This document shows, in pieces, positions 31,150 through 39,322 of a DNA stretch of 39,499 nt. The stretch lies in assembly GCA_002718155.1 (NCBI GenBank), contig PBDS01000079.1, forward strand, positions 1-39,499. Direction: 5' to 3'. The stretch's first letter is position 1. Every line of letters begins with the position of its first letter. Under the pieces are notes generated by a model, which was not told the origin of the DNA, did not search any database, and worked only from the letters and a program-made list of their open reading frames with translations. The translations under genes were made by a program, and so were the position numbers. Source of the DNA: Pseudomonadota bacterium (lineage in GTDB: Bacteria; Pseudomonadota; Gammaproteobacteria; Arenicellales; UBA868).

Positions 31150-32547
31150 GTGAAACCGGCGGCACAGCGCTTGAGCAGAATCCGCTGTGCCCGGGCGCTG
31201 ACGCCGGAGGGCTGGTGCGAACACTGCGTTATTCAGGTGGATGCCTCAGGTCGTATCACTGCAGTCGTAAAGGACGATAGCCTTTCGGTGGATCTCAGCC
31301 TCACCGGCACCGTGATACCGGGGCTGCCCAATCTGCACTCCCACGCACACCAGCGGGCCATCGCCGGCCTCACGGAACACAAGCTGGCCGGCTATGACGA
31401 TTTCTGGGGTTGGCGCGAACTGATGTACCGTGCAAACGCCCGGCTCGGCCCAGACGAGCTGCAGGCAGTGGCCCGTTATCTCTATTCCCAGATGTTGCAG
31501 AGCGGCTACACCGCGGTAGCTGAATTTCACTACCTGCACCACGACCCGGCTGGTAACCGGTATGCTGATCCTGCCGAGTTGTCGGCACGGCTTCTGGAAG
31601 CTGCGTCGGAGGCCGGTATCGCTATCACGCTGCTGCCGGTGCTGTATTGCCGGGGCGGTTTCAACGGTCAAGCCGTACAAGGGGTACAACAGCGGTTTTT
31701 CTGCTTGCCAGAGCACTATCTTGAATTGGTTCAGGCGTGCGCTTTGCACTGCGCAGATGATCCGAACAGAGCCTTCGGATTTGCAGCCCACTCCCTACGC
31801 GCGGTGGCCCCGGAGGTGCTGACCAGAACGTTGCAGGACGCCGGGGATCTCGCCTCTGGCGTACCCGTTCACATCCACGTCGCTGAGCAGCGAAAAGAAG
31901 TGCTGGAATGCCAGGCACTGAACGGCCGGACCCCCATTGCCTGGCTGCACGAGGCGTGTCCGGTAGATGAGAACTGGTGCCTGGTGCATGCGACTCACGC
32001 AGACCCGAATGAACTTCGAGCGATCGTCAAAAGCGATGCTACAGTGGGCCTGTGTCCGACGACAGAGGCCAACCTTGGTGACGGTATTTTTCCCACAGAA
32101 CAGTTCATGATCGATGGCGGACATTTTGGGATCGGTTCTGACAGCCAGATCTGTACCGCACCAACTGAGGAACTCAAGCTGTTGGAATATACACAAAGGC
32201 TCACTCTGCAGCGGCGCACGGTGCTGGTAAAAGACGATGAAGGCAGTGTCGGGCGTTCACTCGTCGAGTTCGCACTGGCAGGCGGCAGCCGCGCTATGGG
32301 TAAGGCCACCTGTGGTCTCGTTGCCGGCGCCAGGGCAGACTTCCTCGAACTTGACAATAGTCAGGTGGACCTCGCAGCACTCTCTCCAGACCAAGTGCTC
32401 GACAGCTGGATATTTGCCGGACAGGGGATCGCTGTGCACAACGTCATCGTCGGCGGCCGGCACGTGGTGGTAGATGGCGTCCATTCCCTGCTGGAGGTGG
32501 CCGCCAGACCCTTCCAGCAAGTCGTTGCGACCCTTAATGAGGCCTGA
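31150..32547 (+). CDS. hutF: formimidoylglutamate deiminase
   Basis: HutF converts N-formimino-L-glutamate to N-formyl-L-glutamate plus ammonia in the five-step histidine pathway. The 465-residue amidohydrolase shows the family metal site LPNLHSHAHQRAIAGL, then AAHSLRAVAP, VHIHVAEQRKEV, LVHATHADPNEL and the metal Asp in GIGSDSQI. Start is GTG at 31150; the frame has no better start before the upstream TGA, and no ribosome-binding site is obvious. It is 36 nt before hutH on the same strand. The N-formylglutamate deformylase that should follow (HutG) is not in the window. Confidence 0.93.
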   Translation: MKPAAQRLSRIRCARALTPEGWCEHCVIQVDASGRITAVVKDDSLSVDLSLTGTVIPGLPNLHSHAHQRAIAGLTEHKLAGYDDFWGWRELMYRANARLGPDELQAVARYLYSQMLQSGYTAVAEFHYLHHDPAGNRYADPAELSARLLEAASEAGIAITLLPVLYCRGGFNGQAVQGVQQRFFCLPEHYLELVQACALHCADDPNRAFGFAAHSLRAVAPEVLTRTLQDAGDLASGVPVHIHVAEQRKEVLECQALNGRTPIAWLHEACPVDENWCLVHATHADPNELRAIVKSDATVGLCPTTEANLGDGIFPTEQFMIDGGHFGIGSDSQICTAPTEELKLLEYTQRLTLQRRTVLVKDDEGSVGRSLVEFALAGGSRAMGKATCGLVAGARADFLELDNSQVDLAALSPDQVLDSWIFAGQGIAVHNVIVGGRHVVVDGVHSLLEVAARPFQQVVATLNEA

Positions 32548-32583
32548 CGGGGTCTGTTACCAGTAGCCAACAGAGATTTAAGA

Positions 32584-34125
32584 ATGAATGAAATGAAACT
32601 GGAACCAGCGGGACTGACCCTCGATCAATTGAGAAATCTGGGAGCAGGTCCGGTACGGGTCAGTATTCCGGATAGCGCCTGGGCAGTCACCCGAGAGAGC
32701 CATGCTCACGTGGAGGCCGTGGTCGCCTCCGCCAACCCGGCCTACGGCATTAACACCGGGGTCGGGAAACTTGCCCAGACGCGGATTGCGGCGGCCGATG
32801 TCACGACTCTGCAGAAAAATCTGGTACGGTCGCACGCGGCCGGTGTCGGTGACCCGCTACCAATACCCGTTGTGCGCCTCGCTCTGGCGCTCAAGGCGCT
32901 GAGCCTCGCGCAGGGTTACTCCGGGGTACGCCCCGAGATCATCGTGTGGCTTCTGCAAATGCTGGCGGAGGACATCGTCCCGGTGATCCCGGAAAAGGGC
33001 TCGGTCGGAGCCTCCGGTGACCTCGCCCCGTTGGCGCACCTCAGCCTTCCGCTCATGGGTGAGGGTGAGGTTTTCTACGATGGCGATCGATTACCTTCGG
33101 CTGAGGTCCTGCAGGCGATAGGCTTGGAACCCCTGCTGCTGGAGGCAAAGGAAGGGCTCGCGTTGGTGAACGGTACCCAGATCTCCACTGCTCTTGCCAT
33201 TGAGACACTTTTTGCTGCTGAGCGAAATCTGGCCTCAGCGCTGGTGACAGGGGCCATGGCTGTCGACGCGGCGCTTGGTAGTTATGTGCCTTTCGACGAG
33301 CGCATTCACAATATTCGCCCGCACCCAGGACAACGGCAGATCGCAACGCTATATCGCACCCTTCTGTATGACAGCGAAATCAATCGCTCTCATGCAACCT
33401 GTGACAGAGTCCAGGATCCGTACTCCCTACGTTGTCAGCCCCAGGTGCTTGGGGCCTGTCTGGATCAACTGGTTCACGCGGCACAGGTGCTGGAACGGGA
33501 GGCCAATTCGGTGTCTGACAATCCGCTGATCTGCCACCAGACCGGTGAAGTCCTATCCGGTGGTAATTTCCACGCCGAACCTGTCGCCATGGTCGCCGAC
33601 AACATGGCACTTGCCATTGCTGAGACGGGTGCTCTCGCCGAACGCCGCATCGCAATGCTGATCGATTCCAGCATCAGTGAGTTGCCACCCTTCCTCACAC
33701 CACGAGCAGGTCTCGATTCCGGCTTCATGATGGCTCACGTAACGGCAGCGGCGCTCGCATCGGAGAACAAAAGCCTTGCCCACCCGGCTTCGGTCGACAG
33801 CCTACCCACCTCGGCCAATCAGGAGGATCATGTCAGTATGGCCACGTTCGCTGCCAGACGACTGATGGCCATGAACGACAACACCGCTTCGATCATCGCC
33901 ATCGAGTATCTGGCAGCGGCTCAGGGTATCTCCCTGCGCCGACCTCTGACCTCTTCGGCTGCGATAGAGAAGGCCCACGCGACCCTTCGTCGCTTTGTGC
34001 CTGAATGGATCCGGGATCGCGCGCTGCACCCGGATATCCTTTCGGCCCGTTCGCTGATTGATACCGGCAGATTGGCAGCGCTACTACCGGTTGCGTTACT
34101 GGATGCACCATGCTCCGATGGCTAA
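32584..34125 (+). CDS. hutH: histidine ammonia-lyase
   Basis: HutH deaminates histidine to urocanate, the first step of histidine catabolism. The 513-residue protein carries the MIO-forming Ala143-Ser144-Gly145 in GSVGASGDLAPLAHLSLP. It also has NPAYGINTGVGKLAQTRI with the catalytic Tyr, and LVRSHAAGVGDP, whose Ser-His pair favours histidine over tyrosine or phenylalanine. NSVSDNPLI and SANQEDHVSM are further family landmarks. It follows hutF closely and precedes a hairpin at 34204-34223. No urocanase gene (hutU) is in the window. Confidence 0.96.
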   Translation: MNEMKLEPAGLTLDQLRNLGAGPVRVSIPDSAWAVTRESHAHVEAVVASANPAYGINTGVGKLAQTRIAAADVTTLQKNLVRSHAAGVGDPLPIPVVRLALALKALSLAQGYSGVRPEIIVWLLQMLAEDIVPVIPEKGSVGASGDLAPLAHLSLPLMGEGEVFYDGDRLPSAEVLQAIGLEPLLLEAKEGLALVNGTQISTALAIETLFAAERNLASALVTGAMAVDAALGSYVPFDERIHNIRPHPGQRQIATLYRTLLYDSEINRSHATCDRVQDPYSLRCQPQVLGACLDQLVHAAQVLEREANSVSDNPLICHQTGEVLSGGNFHAEPVAMVADNMALAIAETGALAERRIAMLIDSSISELPPFLTPRAGLDSGFMMAHVTAAALASENKSLAHPASVDSLPTSANQEDHVSMATFAARRLMAMNDNTASIIAIEYLAAAQGISLRRPLTSSAAIEKAHATLRRFVPEWIRDRALHPDILSARSLIDTGRLAALLPVALLDAPCSDG

Positions 34126-34203
34126 CGAATTGGGCAAGGACCGCCCCGCCCCAATAAGGCGTGCATTGATTAATCGCCCTCTTTAAACTTCGGTTTTTAT
34201 CCC

Positions 34204-34223
34204 GCGACCCATTTTCGGGTCGC
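34204..34223 (+). terminator. possible terminator after hutH
   Basis: GCGACCC and GGGTCGC form a perfect 7-bp stem around a 6-nt loop, followed by TTTGCT. The U-tract is short, so it is a moderate candidate for the 3' end of the hutF-hutH transcript, about 80 nt after the hutH stop. Confidence 0.45.
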
Positions 34224-34292
34224 TTTGCTCACCATGGAGCACAAAGATGACCGGTTGGTGTGCCGGTCTTACAGTATCGAGAGGATGACAAC

Positions 34293-35291
34293 ATGACAAA
34301 GACAGACCACCGCTCGTTTTACCAGAGGACGGATATCACCGGCCAAACCTACGAGCCCATGCAGGGACTTCGCTTCAGTGAAGTTGCGACGTTCATGCGG
34401 ACACCACTGGTGAGCGAACTTGACGACGTCGACATCGGCATTATCGGTGTGCCCTATGATGGTGGTCTTACCTGTCGTACCGGGGCACGCTACGGGCCGC
34501 GCGAGGTGCGCAATGAATCCACCCTGATGCGGGCTATCAACGTGGCCACCGGTGTCCGTCCTTTTGAACTTGCTCGGATCGCCGACCTTGGTGACGTACG
34601 GTTTAATGATTTTTTTAACCTGGATCGCGCAGTCGAAGACATCAAACGCTTCTTCACGGTAATTGCCGGGACAAACGTCTTGCCCCTGGCGGTCGGTGGA
34701 GACCACTCGGTGACGTATCCGATTTTGAAGGCGCTCGCTCAACGGTTCGATCAACCGCTCGGGCTGGTGCATATCGATGCCCACACGGATACCTGGCCGC
34801 CTTTTGCCGGCTCCAAGTTTCACCACGGAGCCCCGTTCCGGCTGGCCGTGGAGGAAGGCTTGATCGACCCACACCGAACCGTACAGATCGGTATTCGGGG
34901 CGGGCAGAACTTCGCCGACGGCCTCGACTACTCGCACGAACAGGGTATGCGGGTCATCTCTATCGAGGAATTCGAGGATCTAGGTTGGAAGGCGGTGGCC
35001 GCACAGGCCCGAAAGGTCGCCGGTACCGGGCCGGTTTATTTAAGCTTCGACGTCGACGGTCTGGACCCGGCATACACCCCAGGGACCGGTACACCCGAAG
35101 CCGGGGGCATCACCATGCGGGAGGCCCAAAGGCTCATCCGTGAGTTGGCTGATCTTGAACTGATTGGGGGCGACGTCGTCGAGGTCTCCCCGCCGCTGGA
35201 CCCCAGCGGGGTCACCGCGCTGAACGCGGCTACAGTCCTTTTTGAGATGCTCTGCCTGCTGGCGGTTCGGGTATCTTCTGATCGGTCCTGA
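34293..35291 (+). CDS. agmatinase/guanidinobutyrase-type ureohydrolase
   Basis: A 332-residue arginase-superfamily hydrolase that would release urea from a guanidino compound. The binuclear metal ligands are visible in AVGGDHSVTYP, HIDAHTDTWPP and SFDVDGLDPAYTPGTGTPEAGG. The N-terminal FSEVATFMRTPLV and the GTGTPE loop resemble guanidinobutyrase and guanidinopropionase (GbuA/GpuA) as much as SpeB. It does not look like the formiminoglutamase HutG. I use the ATG at 34293 because GAGAGG lies about 8 nt upstream; the tracked GTG at 34260 is unsupported. It follows hutH by 167 nt with a hairpin between, so it may be separately transcribed. Confidence 0.88.
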   Translation: MTKTDHRSFYQRTDITGQTYEPMQGLRFSEVATFMRTPLVSELDDVDIGIIGVPYDGGLTCRTGARYGPREVRNESTLMRAINVATGVRPFELARIADLGDVRFNDFFNLDRAVEDIKRFFTVIAGTNVLPLAVGGDHSVTYPILKALAQRFDQPLGLVHIDAHTDTWPPFAGSKFHHGAPFRLAVEEGLIDPHRTVQIGIRGGQNFADGLDYSHEQGMRVISIEEFEDLGWKAVAAQARKVAGTGPVYLSFDVDGLDPAYTPGTGTPEAGGITMREAQRLIRELADLELIGGDVVEVSPPLDPSGVTALNAATVLFEMLCLLAVRVSSDRS

Positions 35292-35396
35292 GTGATCGGG
35301 AGACAGGAGGCGGTGGTCAGGTACGGGCCGCTGGTACAGTCGACTCTAAAATCATGATTGACCTAGTATGTAGTACGTTTCGGCCTCAGTTCGATC
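35292..35396. other. spacer downstream of the ureohydrolase gene
   Basis: This part holds TGTAGTAC at 35369-35376, which pairs as an inverted repeat with GTACTACA at 35644-35651, on the other side of the small minus-strand frame. No terminator hairpin with a U-tract was recognised. Confidence 0.3.
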
Positions 35397-35621
35397 TTAA
35401 TTAGACAATGAACGAAATCGAAGCCGTCGGACGGCCCAGGTCTTCGAAAGCCGGCGATAATCCTTATTTGGGAGAATTTCAGCCGTTTTTTGCGCTGCCA
35501 GATAAGCCTGATCCGCGCTCAGGCCGGCTTCTGCAAGCTGTCGCAGTAGTGCCTGAGGCTGATACTGGGCCAGGTACCCCAGCAGCCACCATGGAGGAGG
35601 AATCTTTCGTTGGGCCGGCAT
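35397..35621 (-). CDS. hypothetical 74-residue protein
   Basis: I do not recognise this product. It starts MPAQRKIPPPWWLLGYLAQY, continues with a helical stretch (LLRQLAEAGLSADQAYLAAQKTAEIL) and ends basic. GAAGG lies 7 nt before the ATG, and the residue pattern is more protein-like than the overlapping plus-strand frame at 35408-35662. It stands alone on the minus strand between plus-strand genes and is bracketed by the 8-bp TGTAGTAC/GTACTACA repeat. It may be a genuine small gene, a remnant, or chance. Confidence 0.4.
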   Translation of the reverse strand: MPAQRKIPPPWWLLGYLAQYQPQALLRQLAEAGLSADQAYLAAQKTAEILPNKDYRRLSKTWAVRRLRFRSLSN

Positions 35622-35644
35622 CGCGGGGCCTTCTTTGTTTATTG

Positions 35645-35659
35645 TACTACAACGTAGTA
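35645..35659. repeat. short palindrome TACTAC-AAC-GTAGTA
   Basis: A perfect 6-bp inverted repeat with a 3-nt centre. It sits just upstream of the small minus-strand gene and about 210 nt before the motor operon, so it could be an operator for either. Confidence 0.4.
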
Positions 35660-35670
35660 TAACTTAGATC

Positions 35671-35711
35671 AGATACCTTGGGGTAAAAAGTAGATACCGA
35701 GTAGAGATACC
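35671..35711. repeat. three AGATACC direct repeats upstream of the motor operon
   Basis: AGATACC occurs at 35671, 35692 and 35705, start-to-start spacing 21 and 13 nt. The region from 35660 to 35870 otherwise contains no gene. The repeats lie 160-200 nt before the first gene of the operon and might bind a regulator. Confidence 0.4.
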
Positions 35712-35870
35712 AGGCATACGGATTCGGCACGAAATTCAGGTCAGGATGAGCTCGGGCCTGGCTTGCTGAGAGAACACGAGATTCAAAGGAATCATGGGAT
35801 AATCGACGCAGAACCCGCCCGATACAATTTTGGGATGTGGGAGAGATAACCCTTTTCTGGAGCACCTGAT

Positions 35871-36800
35871 TTGGCTGTTAAAGAGAACCAAACGAGTTAT
35901 ATCCGGCCTATTCTGACGCAACTGGTTGTGTTGGTGCTGATCTGCCTGGGGGTAGCGTTCTGGCAGCGTGACTTTCTGGCCGAGGTTTACCTGCGTAATC
36001 AGCTGACTCAGGTGGGTTGGTTTATCAACAGCGGGATCTTCGTACTGTTTCTGGCCGGCATGGTCAAGCTGGTGCGCCTTTTCGTCAGCTATAGCCAGGA
36101 AGAACAGGCGATTAACCGGTTTCTGGCTAACCTCGATCTCGCTGTGGAACCCGAATCGGGGCTCACCGGAGAGTCGATCATTGTGCATCGGTATCGGACC
36201 CTGCGTGATCTGCACCAGCGCCGGTCCCCCATTAACCACAACGCCTTAGCGGCGACTCTTCTGGCTCACCAGTCCAGCCGCAACACCTTCCCAAAGTTCA
36301 TTCACAACATTCTCATCCTGACGGGCGTCTTCGGGACCATCGTATCGCTGGCTATTGCGCTCTTCGGGGCCTCGAACATGATTGTCACGGCATCCGAGGC
36401 CGGCAGCCTGGGTATGGTCATTCACGGCATGTCAGCGGCGCTCTCCACCACCATGACCGCTATTCTCGCGTATCTGTTTTTCGGCTATTTTTATCTTCGG
36501 CTGATGGATGTGCAGACCCACGTGATCAGCCGAGTCGAGGAGGCTACGACGACGATCCTGCTGCCGCGGTTCCAGACCCAGCCCGAGACCGTTATCGAAG
36601 ATTTCGCTGACATCATTCGGGCTGCGGCAGCGCTGGTCAAGAGACTCGACGCCTCGCAGGCACAGTATGCTGACGTGGCGGACGAACTCAAGGACCTGCT
36701 GTCGAGTTATCGCGACGAGATGCAGCGCAACAGCGCAGCGCTGGAGAAGATGATCGAGCTGCTCAGGGAAGGGTTCCGCCTCCACCAACCACCGCAATGA
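35871..36800 (+). CDS. MotA/TolQ/ExbB/ZorA-like proton-channel subunit
   Basis: A 309-residue inner-membrane protein that looks like the A subunit of an ion-driven 5:2 motor. Four hydrophobic segments are visible: about 13-31, 48-70, 144-166 and 183-208. The last two, with TGVFGTIVSLAIALFGAS and MVIHGMSAALSTTMTAILAY, carry the MotA/TolQ/ExbB pattern. A ~70-residue cytoplasmic loop links helices 2 and 3, and a helical tail of ~100 residues follows helix 4. Four helices resemble MotA/ZorA rather than three-helix TolQ/ExbB. Start is TTG at 35871 with GGAG 8 nt upstream. It overlaps the next gene by 4 nt (ATGA), indicating a coupled complex. No flagellar, tonB or tol gene is nearby. Confidence 0.85.
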   Translation: MAVKENQTSYIRPILTQLVVLVLICLGVAFWQRDFLAEVYLRNQLTQVGWFINSGIFVLFLAGMVKLVRLFVSYSQEEQAINRFLANLDLAVEPESGLTGESIIVHRYRTLRDLHQRRSPINHNALAATLLAHQSSRNTFPKFIHNILILTGVFGTIVSLAIALFGASNMIVTASEAGSLGMVIHGMSAALSTTMTAILAYLFFGYFYLRLMDVQTHVISRVEEATTTILLPRFQTQPETVIEDFADIIRAAAALVKRLDASQAQYADVADELKDLLSSYRDEMQRNSAALEKMIELLREGFRLHQPPQ

Positions 36801-39322
36801 TTCGTACGGAGGGATTTGTTGACCTGAGGGTCTCGCCGTCAGGGCAGATCGGCACTGACGAGGACAGTGTTTGGCCGTCTTTTACCGACATCATGATGGT
36901 CGTCGTGATGATTTTCCTGATGGCGCTGGTGGTCATTCTGATTCGCAACGTCGATCTGGTTCGTCAGTTGCGCGCGACCCTCGACTACGGTGAACAGGCG
37001 GCGACCGAGCGCACGGCACTTGCCTTGAGGGCCGCCTCGCTGGGTGATGAGCTGGCGGCCCTGCAACTTAAACTGGGTGCGACCTCGGCCAGGAAGGAAC
37101 AGGCAGAGGCGACGTCGGCACAGCGGCAGAAGCAGATAAGCCAACTGCTCGGTGACGTTGCAGCCCTGGAACAGGTGCGCGACGACCTGGTTGGTGAGCG
37201 GGACAAGCTGACACTGCAACGCGATAACCTCGAGGGCGATCTGCTCTCCCTGGAGCAGAAACACTTGTCGCTGGAGGCGTTACGGTTGGAACTTGAAACT
37301 GAAGTGGTAGCATTGAGCGGCGATCGAACAGCCCTTCAGGATGAAAAAACAGATCTGATTTCACGAAACACTGGGCTCGCCGCAGAGCGCGAACAGCTGC
37401 TTGTGGACAAAGCTGGGCTGTTGGACGTAGAGCGTACTCTGGAGGCCAGGATTGCAGGGCTCACAGATGAGATCTCCACTCTTCAGGATCGATTGTTCCA
37501 GATCGGCACTGACCGGAATCAGGTCCGTAAGGTTGCGGCCGAGAGAAAGTCACGTATCGAGGCTCTTTCACGGGACATCGCTTCGCTGGAACAGATCCGT
37601 GACGATCTCCAGGGCGACAAGCGTAAGCTGACCACATTGGGTGATGACCTTACCGGAAAGCTCCAGTCGCTCGATGACAAACACAACGCCCTGATCGCAC
37701 TGCACCTTGATCTTGAAAACCAGTTGGACGGGTTGCTTGGCGATCGCAAGCAACTGGCTTTGGACAAGGCGCAGCTGCTTCAAACCAAGGCAGCGCTTGA
37801 GAAAAAGATCACGACTCTGGATGATCAGCTCGCAGAGCTCACGAGTGATAAGAGCGCGTTACAGCAGGAAAAACAATCACTGCTAACGCAAACCGCCACA
37901 CTCACGGAAGACAAGCTCGCACTGGTGGGTCAGCTTGCTGAGTTGACAGCGCTGAAGGTGCTGCTGGAGCAGAACTTGGGACAGATCACTTCAGAGCGCG
38001 ACGGGCTGGTCTCGGAAAAACAGGCACTGGTCCAGGACAAGCTTGCCCTGGCATCGCAGCACACAGCACTGTCAAAAGAAAAGCGATCGCTGGTTCAGCA
38101 ACTGGCGGAAGTGGTGACTCTAAGAAAAGCGCTTCAAACGCAGTACGAAGCGCTTGCCGCCGACAAGACGACACTGGAACAGGAAAAAGCGGTACTCGCG
38201 GAGGCAAGTGCCGGACAAGCCCGTCGGCTGGTGGATCTTCAAAAGGTTCGTGAGCAACTCGAGGGACAGATCAAAAGTCTGACCAGCGCCCTCTCCGCGC
38301 TGCAAAAAGACAAGAGCGGGCTCGGCGAGCGCAACACAGCGTTGCGCACAGAACTGGCCACACTAGGGACGCTTAAAAGCGCGCTTGAGCGCGAGTATGA
38401 TCGGCTACAGAGTGAGCATCAGGACGCGGCCGCAAAGATCACAACGCTTGCGGCCGGGCGCAGTGATCTGCAGATCGAGATCGTCAAGCTGAGAAACGAG
38501 ATCCAGTCACTGCGTGAGGCCTATGCTGCGCTGACCGAGAATGCGGCGCAGAGCCAAGCCGATAAAACCACGCTCGAAGAAGACACGCTGGACCTTTCCA
38601 GGCGCTTGAACGTGGCCGAGCAGCTCAAACGTGAACTGCGGTTCAAACTGACGCTGGCCACCGACAAGAATGAGGATCTGGCTCGCAAACGTGATGAGTT
38701 GTTCCAGAAGAACTCGACCTTGGGCCTGCAGGTAGAGCAACTGGCCAGACTGCGTGACGATCTGGCAACCGAAAGAAAGCAGCTGATGGCGTCAAGAGCC
38801 GATCTTAAACAGGATGTCTCACGTCTTTCTGAAGAAAAAGCCTCACTTGCCGGTGAGCTCAAACAGACCGATGAGCAGTACAGGCTGACCAAGGAAGAGA
38901 TCGAATATTTGCGTGCCGAGCACGCCGACGAGGTAGCTGAATTCAAGCAAGAACGCGAACTTCTGAAAGAGGAACTCGAGGCCCTTGAGATCCTGAAGGT
39001 GCGTTATACAGAGCTTGAAAGCGATTACAATCGGTTAGTCAGACCTGCCCGCAGCAAGGTAGGCCGACATGTGGTGCGGATTCTTTTCTCGAAGGACGAT
39101 AGCGGATACCGCTACTCGCTAAAAGAGCCGCATGAGGCTCATCATATAGAAGTGGGCCTGTCTGAGTTGCACGAGCGGTTGAAAGCGCTCAAGCAGAAGT
39201 ATGGTAGCAAGCTCTACACAGCTGTTTGGTTTCCAGACGGGGCCAACCTGTCTCAGGATGAGGCATGGTCGTTTCAAACCAGTATTAACAGCAAATACGA
39301 CTACTACTACAGTAAGAATTAA
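36797..39322 (+). CDS. MotB/TolR/ZorB-like membrane-anchored giant coiled-coil protein
   Basis: An 841-residue partner of the preceding channel protein. Residues 25-30 (VWPSFT) and the single hydrophobic helix that follows carry the pattern WPSFTDIMMVVVMIFL, with Asp31 where MotB, TolR, ExbD and ZorB have the proton-carrying Asp. From about residue 52 to 748 it is almost continuous heptad-type coiled coil, rich in Leu/Glu/Gln/Lys. An internal repeat is offset by exactly 140 residues (ALEQVRDDL at 123, SLEQIRDDL at 263). The last ~95 residues (VGRHVVRILFSKDDSGYRYS to YYYSKN) form a small globular domain I do not recognise. No OmpA-like peptidoglycan-binding domain is seen. The gene ends 12 nt before mnmG. 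Confidence 0.85.
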   Translation: MIRTEGFVDLRVSPSGQIGTDEDSVWPSFTDIMMVVVMIFLMALVVILIRNVDLVRQLRATLDYGEQAATERTALALRAASLGDELAALQLKLGATSARKEQAEATSAQRQKQISQLLGDVAALEQVRDDLVGERDKLTLQRDNLEGDLLSLEQKHLSLEALRLELETEVVALSGDRTALQDEKTDLISRNTGLAAEREQLLVDKAGLLDVERTLEARIAGLTDEISTLQDRLFQIGTDRNQVRKVAAERKSRIEALSRDIASLEQIRDDLQGDKRKLTTLGDDLTGKLQSLDDKHNALIALHLDLENQLDGLLGDRKQLALDKAQLLQTKAALEKKITTLDDQLAELTSDKSALQQEKQSLLTQTATLTEDKLALVGQLAELTALKVLLEQNLGQITSERDGLVSEKQALVQDKLALASQHTALSKEKRSLVQQLAEVVTLRKALQTQYEALAADKTTLEQEKAVLAEASAGQARRLVDLQKVREQLEGQIKSLTSALSALQKDKSGLGERNTALRTELATLGTLKSALEREYDRLQSEHQDAAAKITTLAAGRSDLQIEIVKLRNEIQSLREAYAALTENAAQSQADKTTLEEDTLDLSRRLNVAEQLKRELRFKLTLATDKNEDLARKRDELFQKNSTLGLQVEQLARLRDDLATERKQLMASRADLKQDVSRLSEEKASLAGELKQTDEQYRLTKEEIEYLRAEHADEVAEFKQERELLKEELEALEILKVRYTELESDYNRLVRPARSKVGRHVVRILFSKDDSGYRYSLKEPHEAHHIEVGLSELHERLKALKQKYGSKLYTAVWFPDGANLSQDEAWSFQTSINSKYDYYYSKN

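Noticed and set aside
30784-31224. 146-codon minus-strand frame upstream of the AhpD-like gene
   Set aside because: It runs into the coding starts of both neighbours and its product is not recognisable.
34269-34937. 222-codon minus-strand frame
   Set aside because: Antisense shadow of the ureohydrolase gene.
34293-35291. HutG formiminoglutamase as the identity of the ureohydrolase
   Set aside because: The GTGTPE loop and N-terminal region match agmatinase/guanidinobutyrase types, and HutF would make formiminoglutamase redundant.
35408-35662. 84-codon plus-strand frame
   Set aside because: It overlaps the better supported 74-codon minus-strand frame and lacks a ribosome-binding site.
35871-39322. 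Zorya defence system (zorAB) as a direct identification
   Set aside because: The long tail is on the B and not the A subunit, no OmpA-like domain was recognised, and no zorC, zorD or zorE gene is adjacent.
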